Numbered from the stretch's first letter, positions 8,591 to 17,520 are shown. The stretch: 64,000 nucleotides of DNA from Verrucomicrobiota bacterium (GCA_003218975.1 QHPD01000100.1:1-64000); one strand, 5' to 3'. The notes: generated from the sequence alone by a model not told the origin. Translations and numbers: made by a program.

Positions 8591-9741
8591 ATGGTGTCCA
8601 CCAGCCGCAACGCTTTTTCGGTGGGCAGCAGCGATTGCTCCATTTGGTTCATCACGTAAGCAAACGCGATTTTGTTTTCCGGGTCGGTAAAGGCATGGCT
8701 CCCGCCTGCGCCAGGATGGCCGAAGGCCCTCGACGATGTGCCGAATATTCTTCGCGCTGCGCTTTGCGAATCTTTCATAAAGCCGGCTGAAAACGCTGTT
8801 GGCATTTGAAGGACGCGGTCCGTACCATCGGCCAGCTTGGTAGTCATCCATGCGATTGCTTTTTCCGAGAAAAAAGTCTGGCCATCGAATTTTCCGCCGT
8901 TCGCGAGCATGGAATAAAATTTTGCCAGCGCGACGGCGCTTCCAATTCCGCCGAAGGAAACGATTGGCTGCGCACGGATCGCAGGACTGTTCATCCTGCT
9001 GATGACGTGCAGGCCGTACGGTGACGTAAACGTCTTGCGCGCCAAAGTGCCGGGCGTAACAAGATCGAGATAAAAGTCCGAGCCGGACTGGCGGTTTTTC
9101 GACTCCGGAGGTTTGCCGGGCTTTGCAGCGTAGATCGTGGCCACGCGCGGATTTTCCTTTTCTGGCAGACCGACCCAGAAATCGAGATCGAGTGGTCGGG
9201 CAAAATTTTGCTGCCAATAATCCGATAACGTTTTCCCGGCGATTCGGCGCACAAGTTCTTCGAGAAGAAAACCGAATGTGCGCGCGTGGTAACCGTGCGC
9301 GGTCCCGGGCGGCCACAGTGGCTTTTGCGCCTCCAGCGCTCGAATCACAGCTTCGTAATCGAGCACATCCACCCGCCGATCCAGAGCGCAAAGGCCTGCC
9401 TGATGCGAAAGCAATTGCGCCAGCGTGATTTTCTCCTTGCCAGCTTGGGCAAACTCCGGCCAGAACTCCGCGACGCGTTGGCTGATCTCGATCTTGTGTT
9501 CCTGCAATGCATGAAGAAGACACGCGCTGCCGATCCCTTTCGTCGCCGACCAGACCAAGACGAGCGTGTCAGCTGCCCACGATTTTTCACGACGCCGATC
9601 TCGAAAGCCGCCGCAAAGATCAACAATCGGTTTTCCGTTTTGCCAGACCGATACCGCCGCGCCCAACTCGCCGAACTTCTCGAAATTTTCTCGAAACAGC
9701 GGTTTCAATCGCTGAAGAACTCGACTGGCTTCCAGTTGCAT
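8572..9741 (-). CDS. Serine hydrolase, beta-lactamase/esterase (class C) family
   Basis: The protein has the SxxK active-site motif in WSATKGIGS and a Tyr motif in HGYHARTFGFLLEELVRR, as in EstB-type esterases and class C beta-lactamase-like proteins. A Gly-rich FGHPGAGGSHAF near the C-terminus stands at the KTG-like position. It lacks a signal peptide, so it is probably a cytoplasmic esterase or peptidase-like hydrolase of unknown substrate. I start at ATG 9741 (MQLEASRVLQRLKP); the frame runs on to 9885, but that extension is REP sequence. The last few residues and the stop lie in a palindromic repeat. Confidence 0.88.
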   Translation of the reverse strand: MQLEASRVLQRLKPLFRENFEKFGELGAAVSVWQNGKPIVDLCGGFRDRRREKSWAADTLVLVWSATKGIGSACLLHALQEHKIEISQRVAEFWPEFAQAGKEKITLAQLLSHQAGLCALDRRVDVLDYEAVIRALEAQKPLWPPGTAHGYHARTFGFLLEELVRRIAGKTLSDYWQQNFARPLDLDFWVGLPEKENPRVATIYAAKPGKPPESKNRQSGSDFYLDLVTPGTLARKTFTSPYGLHVISRMNSPAIRAQPIVSFGGIGSAVALAKFYSMLANGGKFDGQTFFSEKAIAWMTTKLADGTDRVLQMPTAFSAGFMKDSQSAARRIFGTSSRAFGHPGAGGSHAFTDPENKIAFAYVMNQMEQSLLPTEKALRLVDTIYGRGD

Positions 9742-9759
9742 TGAAGAACAGTAAACACG

Positions 9760-9816
9760 AGGAGCGGCGGTCTCTAGTCCGCCGACAAAAGAGGAGCCCT
9801 GGAGACCGCCCTCCTT
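9760..9816. repeat. Left REP element flanking the RAYT gene
   Basis: Bases 9760-9785 are repeated inverted at 10545-10570 with one mismatch in 26. Inside the element aggag-ggcggtctc pairs with gagaccgcc-ctcct (9802-9815), giving an imperfect hairpin. It lies between the serine hydrolase start and the transposase gene. Confidence 0.85.
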
Positions 9817-9875
9817 GAGAGACAACTCGAAGTTTCTCGAGTCTCTTAAGCCGCGTCTGATACGCTTACCCTGCC

Positions 9876-10510
9876 GTGGCCGCACTGTGGTTTTTCAATC
9901 CGTACGGGGAGATTCGTTTCACTGCGAACCGCTTGCCACATTGGCAACAAAAAGGCGCGGTTTATTTCGTTACGTTTCGACTTGCCGACGCTCTGCCTCA
10001 CCACCTGCGCACGCAATGGGAGTCCGAGCGTGACGCATGGTTGCGCGTTCATCGTCAACCGTGGAGCGCCGACGTCGAGCGCGAATATCACGAACGGTTC
10101 TCAGGCGCGATGGAACACTGGCTCGACACTGGCCATGGCTCCTGCATTCTGAGGCGCCGTGATTGCGCAGAAATCGTGGCTCAAGCGCTTCGCTACTTCG
10201 ACGGGAAACGGGTAGTCATCATTTCGTCTATAGTGATGCCAAATCACGTGCATGCAGTTGTCGTGCAAAATGCCGACTGGGCTTTGGAAAAGCTGCTGCG
10301 CAGTTGGAAAAGCTTACTTCGCGGAAAATAAACTCGCTGCTGGACCGCGACGGGAGTCTGTGGCAACGGGATTATTTCGATCGGTTGGTTCGGGATGAAA
10401 AGCATCTTGCAAACTGTGTGCGCTACATCCGAAGGAATCCTGAAAGGGCACGCCTGCGTAGCGGAGAATATATTTTGTATGAGAGTGAACTTGCACGGCG
10501 CATCGAATAA
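9876..10510 (+). pseudogene. REP-associated tyrosine transposase (RAYT), frameshifted
   Basis: Frame one (GTG at 9876 to TAA at 10329) carries GAVYFVTFRLADALP and the HUH nuclease motif VMPNHVHAVV. After AGC at 10311-10313 the homology continues one base back, in a second frame to 10510, with LWQRDYFDRLVRDEKHL and the Tyr-bearing CVRYIRRNPERARLR. Together they make about 210 residues, the normal length of IS200-like Y1 transposases of the RAYT class, which process REP hairpins. The break fits a one-base deletion near 10314. Inverted REP copies flank the gene on both sides. Confidence 0.85.
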
Positions 10511-10517
10511 ACATGAT

Positions 10518-10570
10518 AGGCGGTTTTCTAATCCGCCCCTTGGTTCGGCGGACTGGAGACCGCCGCTCCT
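10518..10570. repeat. Right REP element flanking the RAYT gene
   Basis: Bases 10545-10570 match the left REP in inverse orientation (25 of 26). A second short hairpin (ggcgg ttttctaat ccgcc) precedes it. Together with the left copy it brackets the RAYT gene as a REP-RAYT-iREP unit. The sufU stop lies 12 bases beyond. Confidence 0.85.
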
Positions 10571-10581
10571 TGCGGCGCGAT

Positions 10582-11046
10582 TTACGCCGGTTCGGTGGAA
10601 ACAATGGCCTCGCCTACCCCCTGCTCCAGGGCCTGCTCCACTGCACGCCAGGCAAGCATGGCGCACTTGACTCGCAGCGGAAAATTGCGCACGCCTCTCA
10701 TCACACGGAGATCGCCGAGTTTTTTCGGCGCTTCGTTCGTCTCATTCGTCACCAAGTCGTGGAATGCATGGAGCATTTCCAGCACTTCCTCGCGACTCTT
10801 GCCCTTCAATTTCATCGTCATCAACGACGCGGACGCCTGGCTGATCGCGCAACCGCGCCCGGTGAATTTGATGTCTTGCAAGCCTCCGCTGGTGTCGAAT
10901 TTTACGGCGAGATTAATTTCATCGCCGCAGGCTGGATTATCCCCATGCACCAGAACGGCAGCGTCTGGCAGCTCGCCGAAATTCCGCGGCCGGCGCGAAT
11001 GATCGAGGATCACTTCCTGATAAAGCTCTTCGATTTCCGGGATCAT
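10582..11046 (-). CDS. sufU: SufU-type Fe-S cluster assembly protein
   Basis: The 154-aa protein shows the NifU-N/SufU layout: N-terminal LYQEVILDHSRRPRNFG, then the three conserved cysteines in NPACGDE, GRGCAISQAS and RVKCAMLAW. In Gram-positive-like SUF systems SufU accepts sulfur from SufS with help of a zinc ion. The start overlaps the sufS stop (ATGA at 11043-11046), so the desulfurase and acceptor are made together. SufBCD are not in the window. Confidence 0.93.
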   Translation of the reverse strand: MIPEIEELYQEVILDHSRRPRNFGELPDAAVLVHGDNPACGDEINLAVKFDTSGGLQDIKFTGRGCAISQASASLMTMKLKGKSREEVLEMLHAFHDLVTNETNEAPKKLGDLRVMRGVRNFPLRVKCAMLAWRAVEQALEQGVGEAIVSTEPA

Positions 11047-12281
11047 GAAAAGAAACGCACCGCCGCCTGAAGAATTTCAATCATTCGATCGATTTCCTCC
11101 ATCGTGTTATAAAAGTAAAAGCTCGCGCGAGTTGTCCCCGACACACCGAACCGGCGCATCAGCGGTTGGTTGCAATGATGCCCGCCCCGCATGGCCAGGC
11201 CATACTGATCGGCGAATGTGGTGAGATCGTGCGGATGCGCCGCGTCCATGACAAATCCAACAAGCGCGCCGCGCTCATCAGTTGGCCCGAAAACGCGCGT
11301 GCCGGGCAATTCAGTGAGACGCTCGGCCGCATAGCGCGCAAGTTGCGAGTCGTGCTCGAAAATTGCCGGGCGTCCAATCTGCTCGAGGTAATCAATCGCT
11401 GCCGCGAGGCCGATCGCGCCGGCGACATTCGGCGTGCCGGCCTCAAACCGATGGGGCGCTTTCTTAAACGTGGTTTTTTCCAGGGTCACGCTCACGATCA
11501 TTTCGCCGCCGCCATGGTATGGCGGCATGGAATCAAGAATCTCCGCGCGCGCGTAGAGGGCTCCGATGCCGGTCGGTCCACACATTTTGTGCCCGGAAAA
11601 TGCGAGGAAATCGCAGCCAAGCTCGCGCACGTTGATGGGCAAATGTCCCACGCTCTGCGCCGCGTCCACGAGCGCGAGCACTCCCACGGCGTGCGCCTTC
11701 GCGCAGAGATTCGCGACTGGATTAATTGTGCCGAGAGAGTTTGAAATGTGCGTGAAGGCAAACAGCTTTACCTCCGGCGTGAGCAGCGAAGAAAGCTGAT
11801 CAAGATCGAGAGTCCCATCATCGAGAACGGGGACGAAACGCAGCCGGGCCCCGGTTCGTTCCGCCAGTAACTGCCATGGCACCAGGTTGCTGTGATGCTC
11901 CATCACCGTCAGCAGGATCACATCACCTTGACGAATAAATTTTCCGCCCCACGCTTGCGCGACGAGATTGATGCTCTCGGTCGTTCCGCGCGTGAACACG
12001 ATCTCGTCTGCACTCGCTGCTCCGATGTATTCCGCGACACGCCTTCGCGCTTTTTCGTAAGCTTCCGTCGCGCGTGTGCTCAGCGTGTGCAGCCCGCGAT
12101 GCACGTTGGCGTTCTCATGCTCATAAAAATTCCGGAGCGCCTCGATCACTGCCCGCGGTTTTTGCGAGGTTGCGGCGCTATCGAGATAGATCAGGGGATG
12201 CCCGTGCGCCCGCTCGCGGAGAATCGGGAAATCTCCGCGGACCGCATCCCAATCGATAGTGCTGGCAGCAATCTTGTGCAC
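11043..12281 (-). CDS. sufS: Cysteine desulfurase SufS
   Basis: This class V aminotransferase fold protein starts DWDAVRGDFPILRERAHGHPLIYLDSAATSQKP. The PLP lysine lies in FSGHKMCGPTGIGAL and the catalytic cysteine in RGGHHCNQPLMRRFG near residue 370. It removes sulfur from cysteine as a persulfide and hands it to SufU. Length (412 aa) is normal for SufS/CsdA. It is first in a sufS-sufU operon. Confidence 0.95.
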   Translation of the reverse strand: MHKIAASTIDWDAVRGDFPILRERAHGHPLIYLDSAATSQKPRAVIEALRNFYEHENANVHRGLHTLSTRATEAYEKARRRVAEYIGAASADEIVFTRGTTESINLVAQAWGGKFIRQGDVILLTVMEHHSNLVPWQLLAERTGARLRFVPVLDDGTLDLDQLSSLLTPEVKLFAFTHISNSLGTINPVANLCAKAHAVGVLALVDAAQSVGHLPINVRELGCDFLAFSGHKMCGPTGIGALYARAEILDSMPPYHGGGEMIVSVTLEKTTFKKAPHRFEAGTPNVAGAIGLAAAIDYLEQIGRPAIFEHDSQLARYAAERLTELPGTRVFGPTDERGALVGFVMDAAHPHDLTTFADQYGLAMRGGHHCNQPLMRRFGVSGTTRASFYFYNTMEEIDRMIEILQAAVRFFS

Positions 12282-12403
12282 ACCATAATCTGCTACACCC
12301 GCCGCTGCGCGCCACTTTATTCAGACGTAATCACCGGATGCGGATGCAGCGATCGAGTGCAGCTTATCTGATATTTTCAGAGAGTGACTTGTCACCGGCC
12401 AGG

Positions 12404-12459
12404 TGGTAGGGGCTGTTCACCGAACCGCCCAGGGCGATTAAAGGTCAATCGTCCTACCA
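12404..12459. repeat. Palindromic repeat, ggtagg family
   Basis: Outer arms tggtagg and cctacca enclose two inner hairpins, one around ggctgttcaccgaaccgcc and one around gcgattaaaggtcaatcg. The same building blocks occur at 8541-8588 and 16991-17046. It sits between the divergent sufS and DUF1264 genes. Confidence 0.75.
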
Positions 12460-12559
12460 ATGGATTCCACCGCATGTGATGATTTGGCTTGTCTGGAGCG
12501 GGCGGAATTCCTTAAGCTTGCCGCTCAGGTCAACTCAAACAAAAGGAGCAAATCTTAAT

Positions 12560-13246
12560 ATGAAAATTCTACAGGTGTTAACCTCATCTCTGTTCATCGC
12601 GGCAGCGGCCTTCGCGCAGTCGCCGGAGAAAACCAAAAGCGCCGAAAGCGCGAGTTTTCCGCCGATACGCGATATCCACGCTCATGTGTGCGGCATCCAC
12701 TTTTACAGTGGCGACATGAGCCGGCAGATCATTGCCGAACATTATTGTTCGCCGCAACCGCAAGATGTCTTGCAATGCGTCATCTACGATTCGAACAAGC
12801 CGGGCGCGCGTCTGATCGGGATCGAATACATCGTCAGCGCGAAAATTTTCGAAACGCTGTCCCCGGAAGAGAAGAAGCTCTGGCACAGCCATAACTACGA
12901 AGTGAAGTCGGGCGTGCTCACCGCTCCCGACATGCCCGATGCCGCGGAGAAAGACTTGGTAAAGGCGCTAATCGGCACGTACGGGAAAACCTGGCACACC
13001 TGGCAAGTTGATCGCGGCGATAAATTGCCGCTGGGAATTCCGCAGCTGATGATGGCTTTCACCGCCGATGGACAGGCGAAAGCGAATATCATCGCTGAAC
13101 GCGATAAGCTTTATACGCCCTCGGCGACCAAAAAGGCCGCGCGGGCGGACATTCCGGACTTCAAGGTCGATACCGGAGCGGATTCTTGGCAAAAAGGACA
13201 AGCGCTCCAGCTGGATTTGAAAACCGTTTCAGTAGCAACGCGATAA
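12560..13246 (+). CDS. Exported DUF1264 protein
   Basis: From ATG 12560, preceded by AAAGGAG at 12542-12548, the protein has a signal peptide (MKILQVLTSSLFIAAAAFAQ). A domain with IHAHVCGIHFYSGDMSRQIIAEHYCS, QCVIYDSNKPGARLIGIEYIVS and KKLWHSHNYEVKSG follows, which is the DUF1264 pattern shared with plant oil-body-associated proteins. The His/Cys-rich motifs are well conserved; the biochemical role is unknown. It is monocistronic, between two palindromic repeats. Confidence 0.88.
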   Translation: MKILQVLTSSLFIAAAAFAQSPEKTKSAESASFPPIRDIHAHVCGIHFYSGDMSRQIIAEHYCSPQPQDVLQCVIYDSNKPGARLIGIEYIVSAKIFETLSPEEKKLWHSHNYEVKSGVLTAPDMPDAAEKDLVKALIGTYGKTWHTWQVDRGDKLPLGIPQLMMAFTADGQAKANIIAERDKLYTPSATKKAARADIPDFKVDTGADSWQKGQALQLDLKTVSVATR

Positions 13247-13305
13247 TGGCGGTCCGATTTGCTGCGAGACAGTTGCAATTTGAGCGGGCCGTGAATCGCG
13301 AATCT

Positions 13306-13358
13306 CTGTAGGAGACGCTGTTAGCGCCCCAACGGCAAGCCACCGGCTTCCCCTACAG
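13306..13358. repeat. Palindromic repeat, ctgtag family (copy A)
   Basis: Outer arms ctgtagg and cctacag bound a 53-base element with an inner gacgctgttagcgcc hairpin. On the minus strand its end ctgtag gives the last codon and TAG stop of the DUF3303 gene. Confidence 0.75.
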
Positions 13359-13625
13359 TTTTTTATTCATCGTTTCGCGCACTTCCGCAGAAGTGCGGAC
13401 CGGGACGACTTCAAAGTCTATCAAGTCTCGCCAATTGGTCGTCCATTGATCGAACAGCGCAAAATCTTTTGTTTGCATGAGCTGCCAGCAGATCTTGAAA
13501 TCCATATCGATCCAGCTGGAAACGTATTCTAAGCCCGCAGGCATCATCCGCCCTTGTTCGCGGAGACGCCGATAAATTTCCGGCGCGGCGCCTTCTTTAA
13601 AACGCTCGATGATCATGTAAAGCAT
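13353..13625 (-). CDS. DUF3303 family protein
   Basis: From ATG 13625 the 90-aa protein reads MLYMIIERFKEGAAPEIYRRLREQGRMMP and continues with LEYVSSWIDMDFKICWQLMQT and FDQWTTNWRDLIDFEVVPV, the pattern of small alpha/beta DUF3303 proteins (dimeric ferredoxin-like fold suspected). The frame extends to 13682, but that part lies in a palindromic repeat. The gene ends KKL-stop, with CTG-TAG supplied by the next repeat. Function unknown. Confidence 0.85.
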   Translation of the reverse strand: MLYMIIERFKEGAAPEIYRRLREQGRMMPAGLEYVSSWIDMDFKICWQLMQTKDFALFDQWTTNWRDLIDFEVVPVRTSAEVRETMNKKL

Positions 13626-13633
13626 GACTTTTC

Positions 13634-13696
13634 CTGTAGTGGCAGGCGTGTCGCCCGCAGTGTTTAATTGCGCCGCGGACACCGCTGCCGCTACAG
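13634..13696. repeat. Palindromic repeat, ctgtag family (copy B)
   Basis: Arms ctgtagtggcaggcgtgtcgc and gcggacaccgctgccgctacag pair imperfectly across a 63-base element between kbl and the DUF3303 gene. The right tip, read on the minus strand as ctgtag, is the last Leu codon and stop of kbl. Confidence 0.8.
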
Positions 13697-14878
13697 CGCT
13701 TTCAGTTCTTCGTTTACTTCGGCAAAGGCGTTGACGGCAAACTCCAAATCTTCGCGCGAATGCGCGGCGGAGACTTGCGTGCGAACGCGCGCCGTGCCGT
13801 GCGGGACCACTGGGTAGAAAAAGCCAATGACGTAAACGCCTTTCTCCAGCATGCGCGCCGCGAATCTTTGCGATTTTGCGGCGTCGCCAATCATGATCGG
13901 CACGATCGGGTGCACGCCCGGCTTGATGGTTAAACCGCGCTCGCTCAGCGCCGCGCGAAAGTATTTTGTGTTCTCTTCGAGTATGTCGCGCAATTCCGTC
14001 GATGCGCTCAGCAGTTCAAGCGCTTTCAGACTCGCGGCGACAACCGGCGGCGCGATGGTGTTTGAAAACAAATATGGACGCGAGCGTTGCCGCAAAAGAT
14101 CGACAATTTCCTTACGACCGCTTGTGAAACCGCCGCTCGCGCCACCTAGCGCTTTGCCCAGGGTGCCGGTGATGATGTCGATCTTGCCCATGACACCGCG
14201 ATATTCGTGCGTGCCGCGCCCGGTCTTACCGAGAAATCCGGTCGCGTGCGCGTCGTCGATCATCGTGAGCGCGTTGTATTTTTCTGCCAGCTCGCAAATC
14301 GCCGCCAGATTCGCGATCGTTCCGTCCATCGAGAAGCAGCCATCGGTCGCAATCAACCGGAACCGCGCATCCTTCGCAGTGCGCAATTGCGCTTCGAGAT
14401 CGGCCATGTCGTTGTGCTTGTAACGAAACCGTTGCGCTTTGCAGAGGCGAATGCCGTCGATGATGCTGGCGTGATTTAGTTCGTCGCTGATCACTGCGTC
14501 CTTGTCGGTAAGCAGCGTCTCAAAAAGTCCGCCGTTGGCATCGAAGCAGGATGGATAAAGAATGGTCTCCTCCGTGCCGAGAAATTTCGTGAGCGCGGCT
14601 TCGAGTTCCTTGTGAATGTCCTGCGTGCCGCAAATGAAACGGACGCTCGCCATGCCAAAACCGTGCGTATCGAGCGCTTCTTTGGCGGCAGCGACCAGCG
14701 CGCGATGATCGGCGAGACCAAGATAATTGTTCGCGCACATGTTCAGCACGCATTTGCCGCCGGTGATCGCAATGTGAGCGTCCTGCGGGCTTGTGATCAC
14801 TCGCTCGGTTTTGAAAAGGCCTTGCGATTTAATTTCCTCAAGAGTTTGGGAAACCTGATTTTCGAATTCTGCGACCAT
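13691..14878 (-). CDS. kbl: Glycine C-acetyltransferase (2-amino-3-ketobutyrate CoA ligase)
   Basis: This alpha-oxoamine synthase family protein has [39 protein letters not shown], the Asp in [16 protein letters not shown] and the PLP lysine in [14 protein letters not shown] (about residue 240). The C-terminal [20 protein letters not shown] agrees with Kbl. It cleaves 2-amino-3-oxobutyrate with CoA to glycine and acetyl-CoA in threonine breakdown. Length 395 aa is normal. The threonine dehydrogenase partner is not adjacent. The stop codon lies in a repeat. Confidence 0.95.
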   Translation of the reverse strand: MVAEFENQVSQTLEEIKSQGLFKTERVITSPQDAHIAITGGKCVLNMCANNYLGLADHRALVAAAKEALDTHGFGMASVRFICGTQDIHKELEAALTKFLGTEETILYPSCFDANGGLFETLLTDKDAVISDELNHASIIDGIRLCKAQRFRYKHNDMADLEAQLRTAKDARFRLIATDGCFSMDGTIANLAAICELAEKYNALTMIDDAHATGFLGKTGRGTHEYRGVMGKIDIITGTLGKALGGASGGFTSGRKEIVDLLRQRSRPYLFSNTIAPPVVAASLKALELLSASTELRDILEENTKYFRAALSERGLTIKPGVHPIVPIMIGDAAKSQRFAARMLEKGVYVIGFFYPVVPHGTARVRTQVSAAHSREDLEFAVNAFAEVNEELKAL

Positions 14879-15006
14879 AGGTGAGTCGCAAGCTACGCGG
14901 ATATCGCGGATAGGAAAAGTAATCTCCCAGGGAAACCGGCCAAAAAAATCTTAAAATAGGCTTGCCAAGGCTTGTGAATAACTGTTAATAACTCCCGCGA
15001 TCCGCC

Positions 15007-15762
15007 TTGAGTCATACTAAGCTTCGCCTCCTTGCGTTCGCTGTTCTTGCAGCGTTCATCGCAATTGTTCTCCTTACTGCGTGCGGCACCACCCAGCGCG
15101 CTCTGCCGCCGTATGAGCCGCCGCTGGCGAAAACGGATTTTCAGCATGTACGCACCACTGCTTACACACACACCGAATCCGACCACCGCGAATACAGCAA
15201 TCGCAACGCGCTCGGAGGAGAATTGCATGCTGCCGGTCCGCCAATTCACCGTGCCGAAGCTGTACCCCGCGCTATTCCGGTGTATGAAGTTCCGCGGGCC
15301 ATCCCAGTGCACGAAAGCAGCGATGTGCAGGTGCGTCGCGCTTCTTATTCGCCGCAACTTCAGCCATTCTCGTTGTCCGAGAGAACAACAACGACGACAA
15401 TCAGAACGAGACGGGGAAGACCGACACCATCAGCTCCAACGCGGTTGGTCCCCGGAAGCGCAGCGGCAGACTGGTCGCGCTGGCCGGCGGGCACAGTTTT
15501 CCGTTTGCTTTCCACCGGGCAAGTGTATCGCGTGGAAGATTACGGATGGGCGCTCGCCGGACGCAACACTATCGACCTCTATATGGCGAACCAGCGCGAA
15601 ATGAATTCGTGGGGCGCTCGCCGGGAAACGATCCAGGTAATGCAATGGGGCGATTCGCAAGAGAGTTTGCAGTTCCTTCGATCACACCAGAACTACAAGC
15701 ACATCAAACGGATGGTGCTCGAACTTGAAGGCCGTCACGAGGAAGCCGCCGCGCTGCGTTAG
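15007..15762 (+). CDS. Lipoprotein with 3D (double-psi barrel) domain
   Basis: The signal sequence ends in a lipobox-like LLTAC. A Pro/Arg-rich middle contains a duplicated PRAIPVYE/PRAIPVHE unit. The C-terminal part (AGTVFRLLSTGQVYRVEDYG, then RNTIDLYM) has the Asp pattern of the 3D domain found in MltA-like and resuscitation-associated proteins acting on peptidoglycan. The N-terminal VRTTAYTHTESDH may be part of the same domain. Translation probably starts at TTG 15007; no clear ribosome-binding site. Role in cell-wall turnover is inferred. Confidence 0.75.
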   Translation: MSHTKLRLLAFAVLAAFIAIVLLTACGTTQRALPPYEPPLAKTDFQHVRTTAYTHTESDHREYSNRNALGGELHAAGPPIHRAEAVPRAIPVYEVPRAIPVHESSDVQVRRASYSPQLQPFSLSERTTTTTIRTRRGRPTPSAPTRLVPGSAAADWSRWPAGTVFRLLSTGQVYRVEDYGWALAGRNTIDLYMANQREMNSWGARRETIQVMQWGDSQESLQFLRSHQNYKHIKRMVLELEGRHEEAAALR

Positions 15763-15856
15763 CACAGCAGCAACTGCTTGCCGAACGTGTCGGCTTTGCG
15801 TTCCCTAGAAGCAGACGTTTGAAATTCGCGTATTAAGATCGACAGTGCGCGGTGAC

Positions 15857-17005
15857 ATGCGCGCTCTCCTAGTCCTGGAAGACGGTCGATTTTTCGAGGG
15901 CGAATCGTTTGGCGCAACCGGCACACGCGTCGGCGAGATTTGTTTCAACACCGCCATGACCGGTTATCAGGAGGTGCTGACCGATCCCTCCTATCGCGGG
16001 CAGATCGTGGCGATGACATATCCCTTAATCGGAAATTACGGCATTAATTCGCTCGACCAGGAAAGCCGTTCGCCGCACGTGCGTGGATTCATCATCGAAG
16101 AGTTAACCGAGGTGCCGAGCAATTGGCGGTCGGAAATGTCGCTCGATGAATATTTGCGAAGATGGAAGATTCCCGGCGCCCAGGGAATCGACACGCGCGC
16201 GCTGACCCGACATTTGCGCACGCGCGGCGCGATGAAAGCGTGTTTAACAACGGAAGAGATTTCGCTGGAGGAAGCTACGCAGCGGGCGATCGAAGGCCAA
16301 GGCGTAATCGGAATGGATTACGTGCGCGAAGTGTCCACGTCCGAAATCTACCAATGGGACCCGGAAGACAAGTTAAGCGCGCCGTGGTCGATTGCCGCGG
16401 CTAATGGCGGAAGCAAACGCGCGCTTCCGCCAATCAAGTTTCGGATTGTGGCGTACGATTATGGCATCAAGCAAAACATCCTGCGCCTGCTTCGCCAGAA
16501 AGGCTTCGGAGTGACTGTTGTCCCCGCATCGACAACCGCCAACGAGGCGCTGGCGGTGAATCCCGACGGAATTTTTCTTTCCAACGGTCCCGGCGATCCA
16601 GCCGCATTGCCATATGCGCACAAGGCAGTGCACGATTTGATGGGCAAGAAACCAATCTTCGGGATCTGTCTTGGCCATCAAATTCTCGGCTTCGCGTTCG
16701 GCGGATCGACATTCAAATTAAAGTTTGGCCATCGCGGCGCGAACCAGCCGGTAAAAGATTTGGGCAGCGGTAAAGTGGCGATCACTGCGCAAAATCATGG
16801 ATTCGCTGTCGATCCAGACTCGCTGCCGCCCAGTGTGGAAGTCACGCACATCAATTTAAACGACGGCACCGTGGAGGGAATGCGGCACAAGGAGTTGCCA
16901 ATCTTCAGCGTGCAATATCATCCAGAAGCGGCGCCCGGGCCACACGACGCCTCTTACTTCTTCGATCAATTCGCAGATCTCATCGAGAAAGGTAGGGTCG
17001 ATTGA
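15857..17005 (+). CDS. carA: Carbamoyl-phosphate synthase small subunit
   Basis: The N-terminal domain starts [19 protein letters not shown] and includes [20 protein letters not shown]; the class I glutamine amidotransferase domain has [10 protein letters not shown] (catalytic Cys about 271) and [10 protein letters not shown]. It supplies ammonia from glutamine to CarB for arginine and pyrimidine synthesis. ATG 15857 is preferred over GTG 15845. Two oddities: a 28-base perfect hairpin lies in the inter-domain linker ([10 protein letters not shown]), and the final codons and stop come from a palindromic repeat. carB is not adjacent. Confidence 0.95.
   Translation: MRALLVLEDGRFFEGESFGATGTRVGEICFNTAMTGYQEVLTDPSYRGQIVAMTYPLIGNYGINSLDQESRSPHVRGFIIEELTEVPSNWRSEMSLDEYLRRWKIPGAQGIDTRALTRHLRTRGAMKACLTTEEISLEEATQRAIEGQGVIGMDYVREVSTSEIYQWDPEDKLSAPWSIAAANGGSKRALPPIKFRIVAYDYGIKQNILRLLRQKGFGVTVVPASTTANEALAVNPDGIFLSNGPGDPAALPYAHKAVHDLMGKKPIFGICLGHQILGFAFGGSTFKLKFGHRGANQPVKDLGSGKVAITAQNHGFAVDPDSLPPSVEVTHINLNDGTVEGMRHKELPIFSVQYHPEAAPGPHDASYFFDQFADLIEKGRVD
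16405..16432. repeat. Perfect hairpin inside carA
   Basis: tggcggaagc and gcttccgcca form 10-bp perfect arms around an 8-base loop. It encodes part of the linker between the two CarA domains. It may be a small palindromic element tolerated in frame, or chance plus mRNA structure. Confidence 0.6.
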
Positions 17006-17046
17006 CCTCAATCGACCGCGGGCGGTTCGGGTGAACCGCCCAACCT
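16991..17046. repeat. Palindromic repeat, ggtagg family, at the carA stop
   Basis: Two perfect hairpins follow each other: gtcgattga-cc-tcaatcgac and gggcggttc-ggg-tgaaccgccc, bounded by ggtagg and caacct. The carA stop codon TGA at 17003-17005 is inside the first hairpin. Confidence 0.8.
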
Positions 17047-17082
17047 GATTGACCGAACTGAAAATCGGCAGAGGTTTCTAGC

Positions 17083-17490
17083 ATGTTTAATTCAACAAGC
17101 AATAAGCCTACAGTCTTGAAAGTTGCAGTGACTGCGACCTTCATCGCAGCCCTGGCGTGCGCGCCGCTGGCGGTCGCGCAGGAACACGAGCACGGCAGCG
17201 ATGTGGCTGCTTCGAAAGAAGTGACTGGCGAAGTGGTGGACATGATGTGTTATGTCGATCATAACGCTGTCGGCGAGAAGCACGGGCAATCCTGCGGCGC
17301 CAAGTGCATCCGGAGCGGGGGTCCGGTAGGCATTGTTAGCGAAGGCAAAGCGTATCTGGTCGTGGGCGAACACAAGCCGATGAATGATCAGCTCGCCGAA
17401 CAATGCGGCAAGACCATAACCGTGAAAGGCAAGCTGGCCGAGCGTGGTGGCATCGCGATGATCGAGAACGCCGAGATCGTTAAGCAATAA
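17083..17490 (+). CDS. Exported small Cys/His protein
   Basis: A signal peptide (hydrophobic about 13-30, cleavage near AVAQ) precedes a 100-residue domain with EVVDMMCYVDHNAVGEKHGQ, CGAKCIRSGGPVGIV and EQCGKTITVKGKLAERGG. The four cysteines and several histidines suggest a metal-binding or disulfide-bonded periplasmic domain. I recognise it only as a conserved hypothetical type. It is monocistronic downstream of carA. Confidence 0.75.
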   Translation: MFNSTSNKPTVLKVAVTATFIAALACAPLAVAQEHEHGSDVAASKEVTGEVVDMMCYVDHNAVGEKHGQSCGAKCIRSGGPVGIVSEGKAYLVVGEHKPMNDQLAEQCGKTITVKGKLAERGGIAMIENAEIVKQ

Positions 17491-17520
17491 CCGCGCTTGT
17501 CATGCAAGCCGCGGAGACGG

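Noticed and set aside
10302-10331. Programmed -1 frameshifting in the RAYT gene
   Set aside because: The local sequence (tggaaaagc) is not a good slippery heptamer in the zero frame and no clear stimulatory structure follows; a one-base deletion is simpler.
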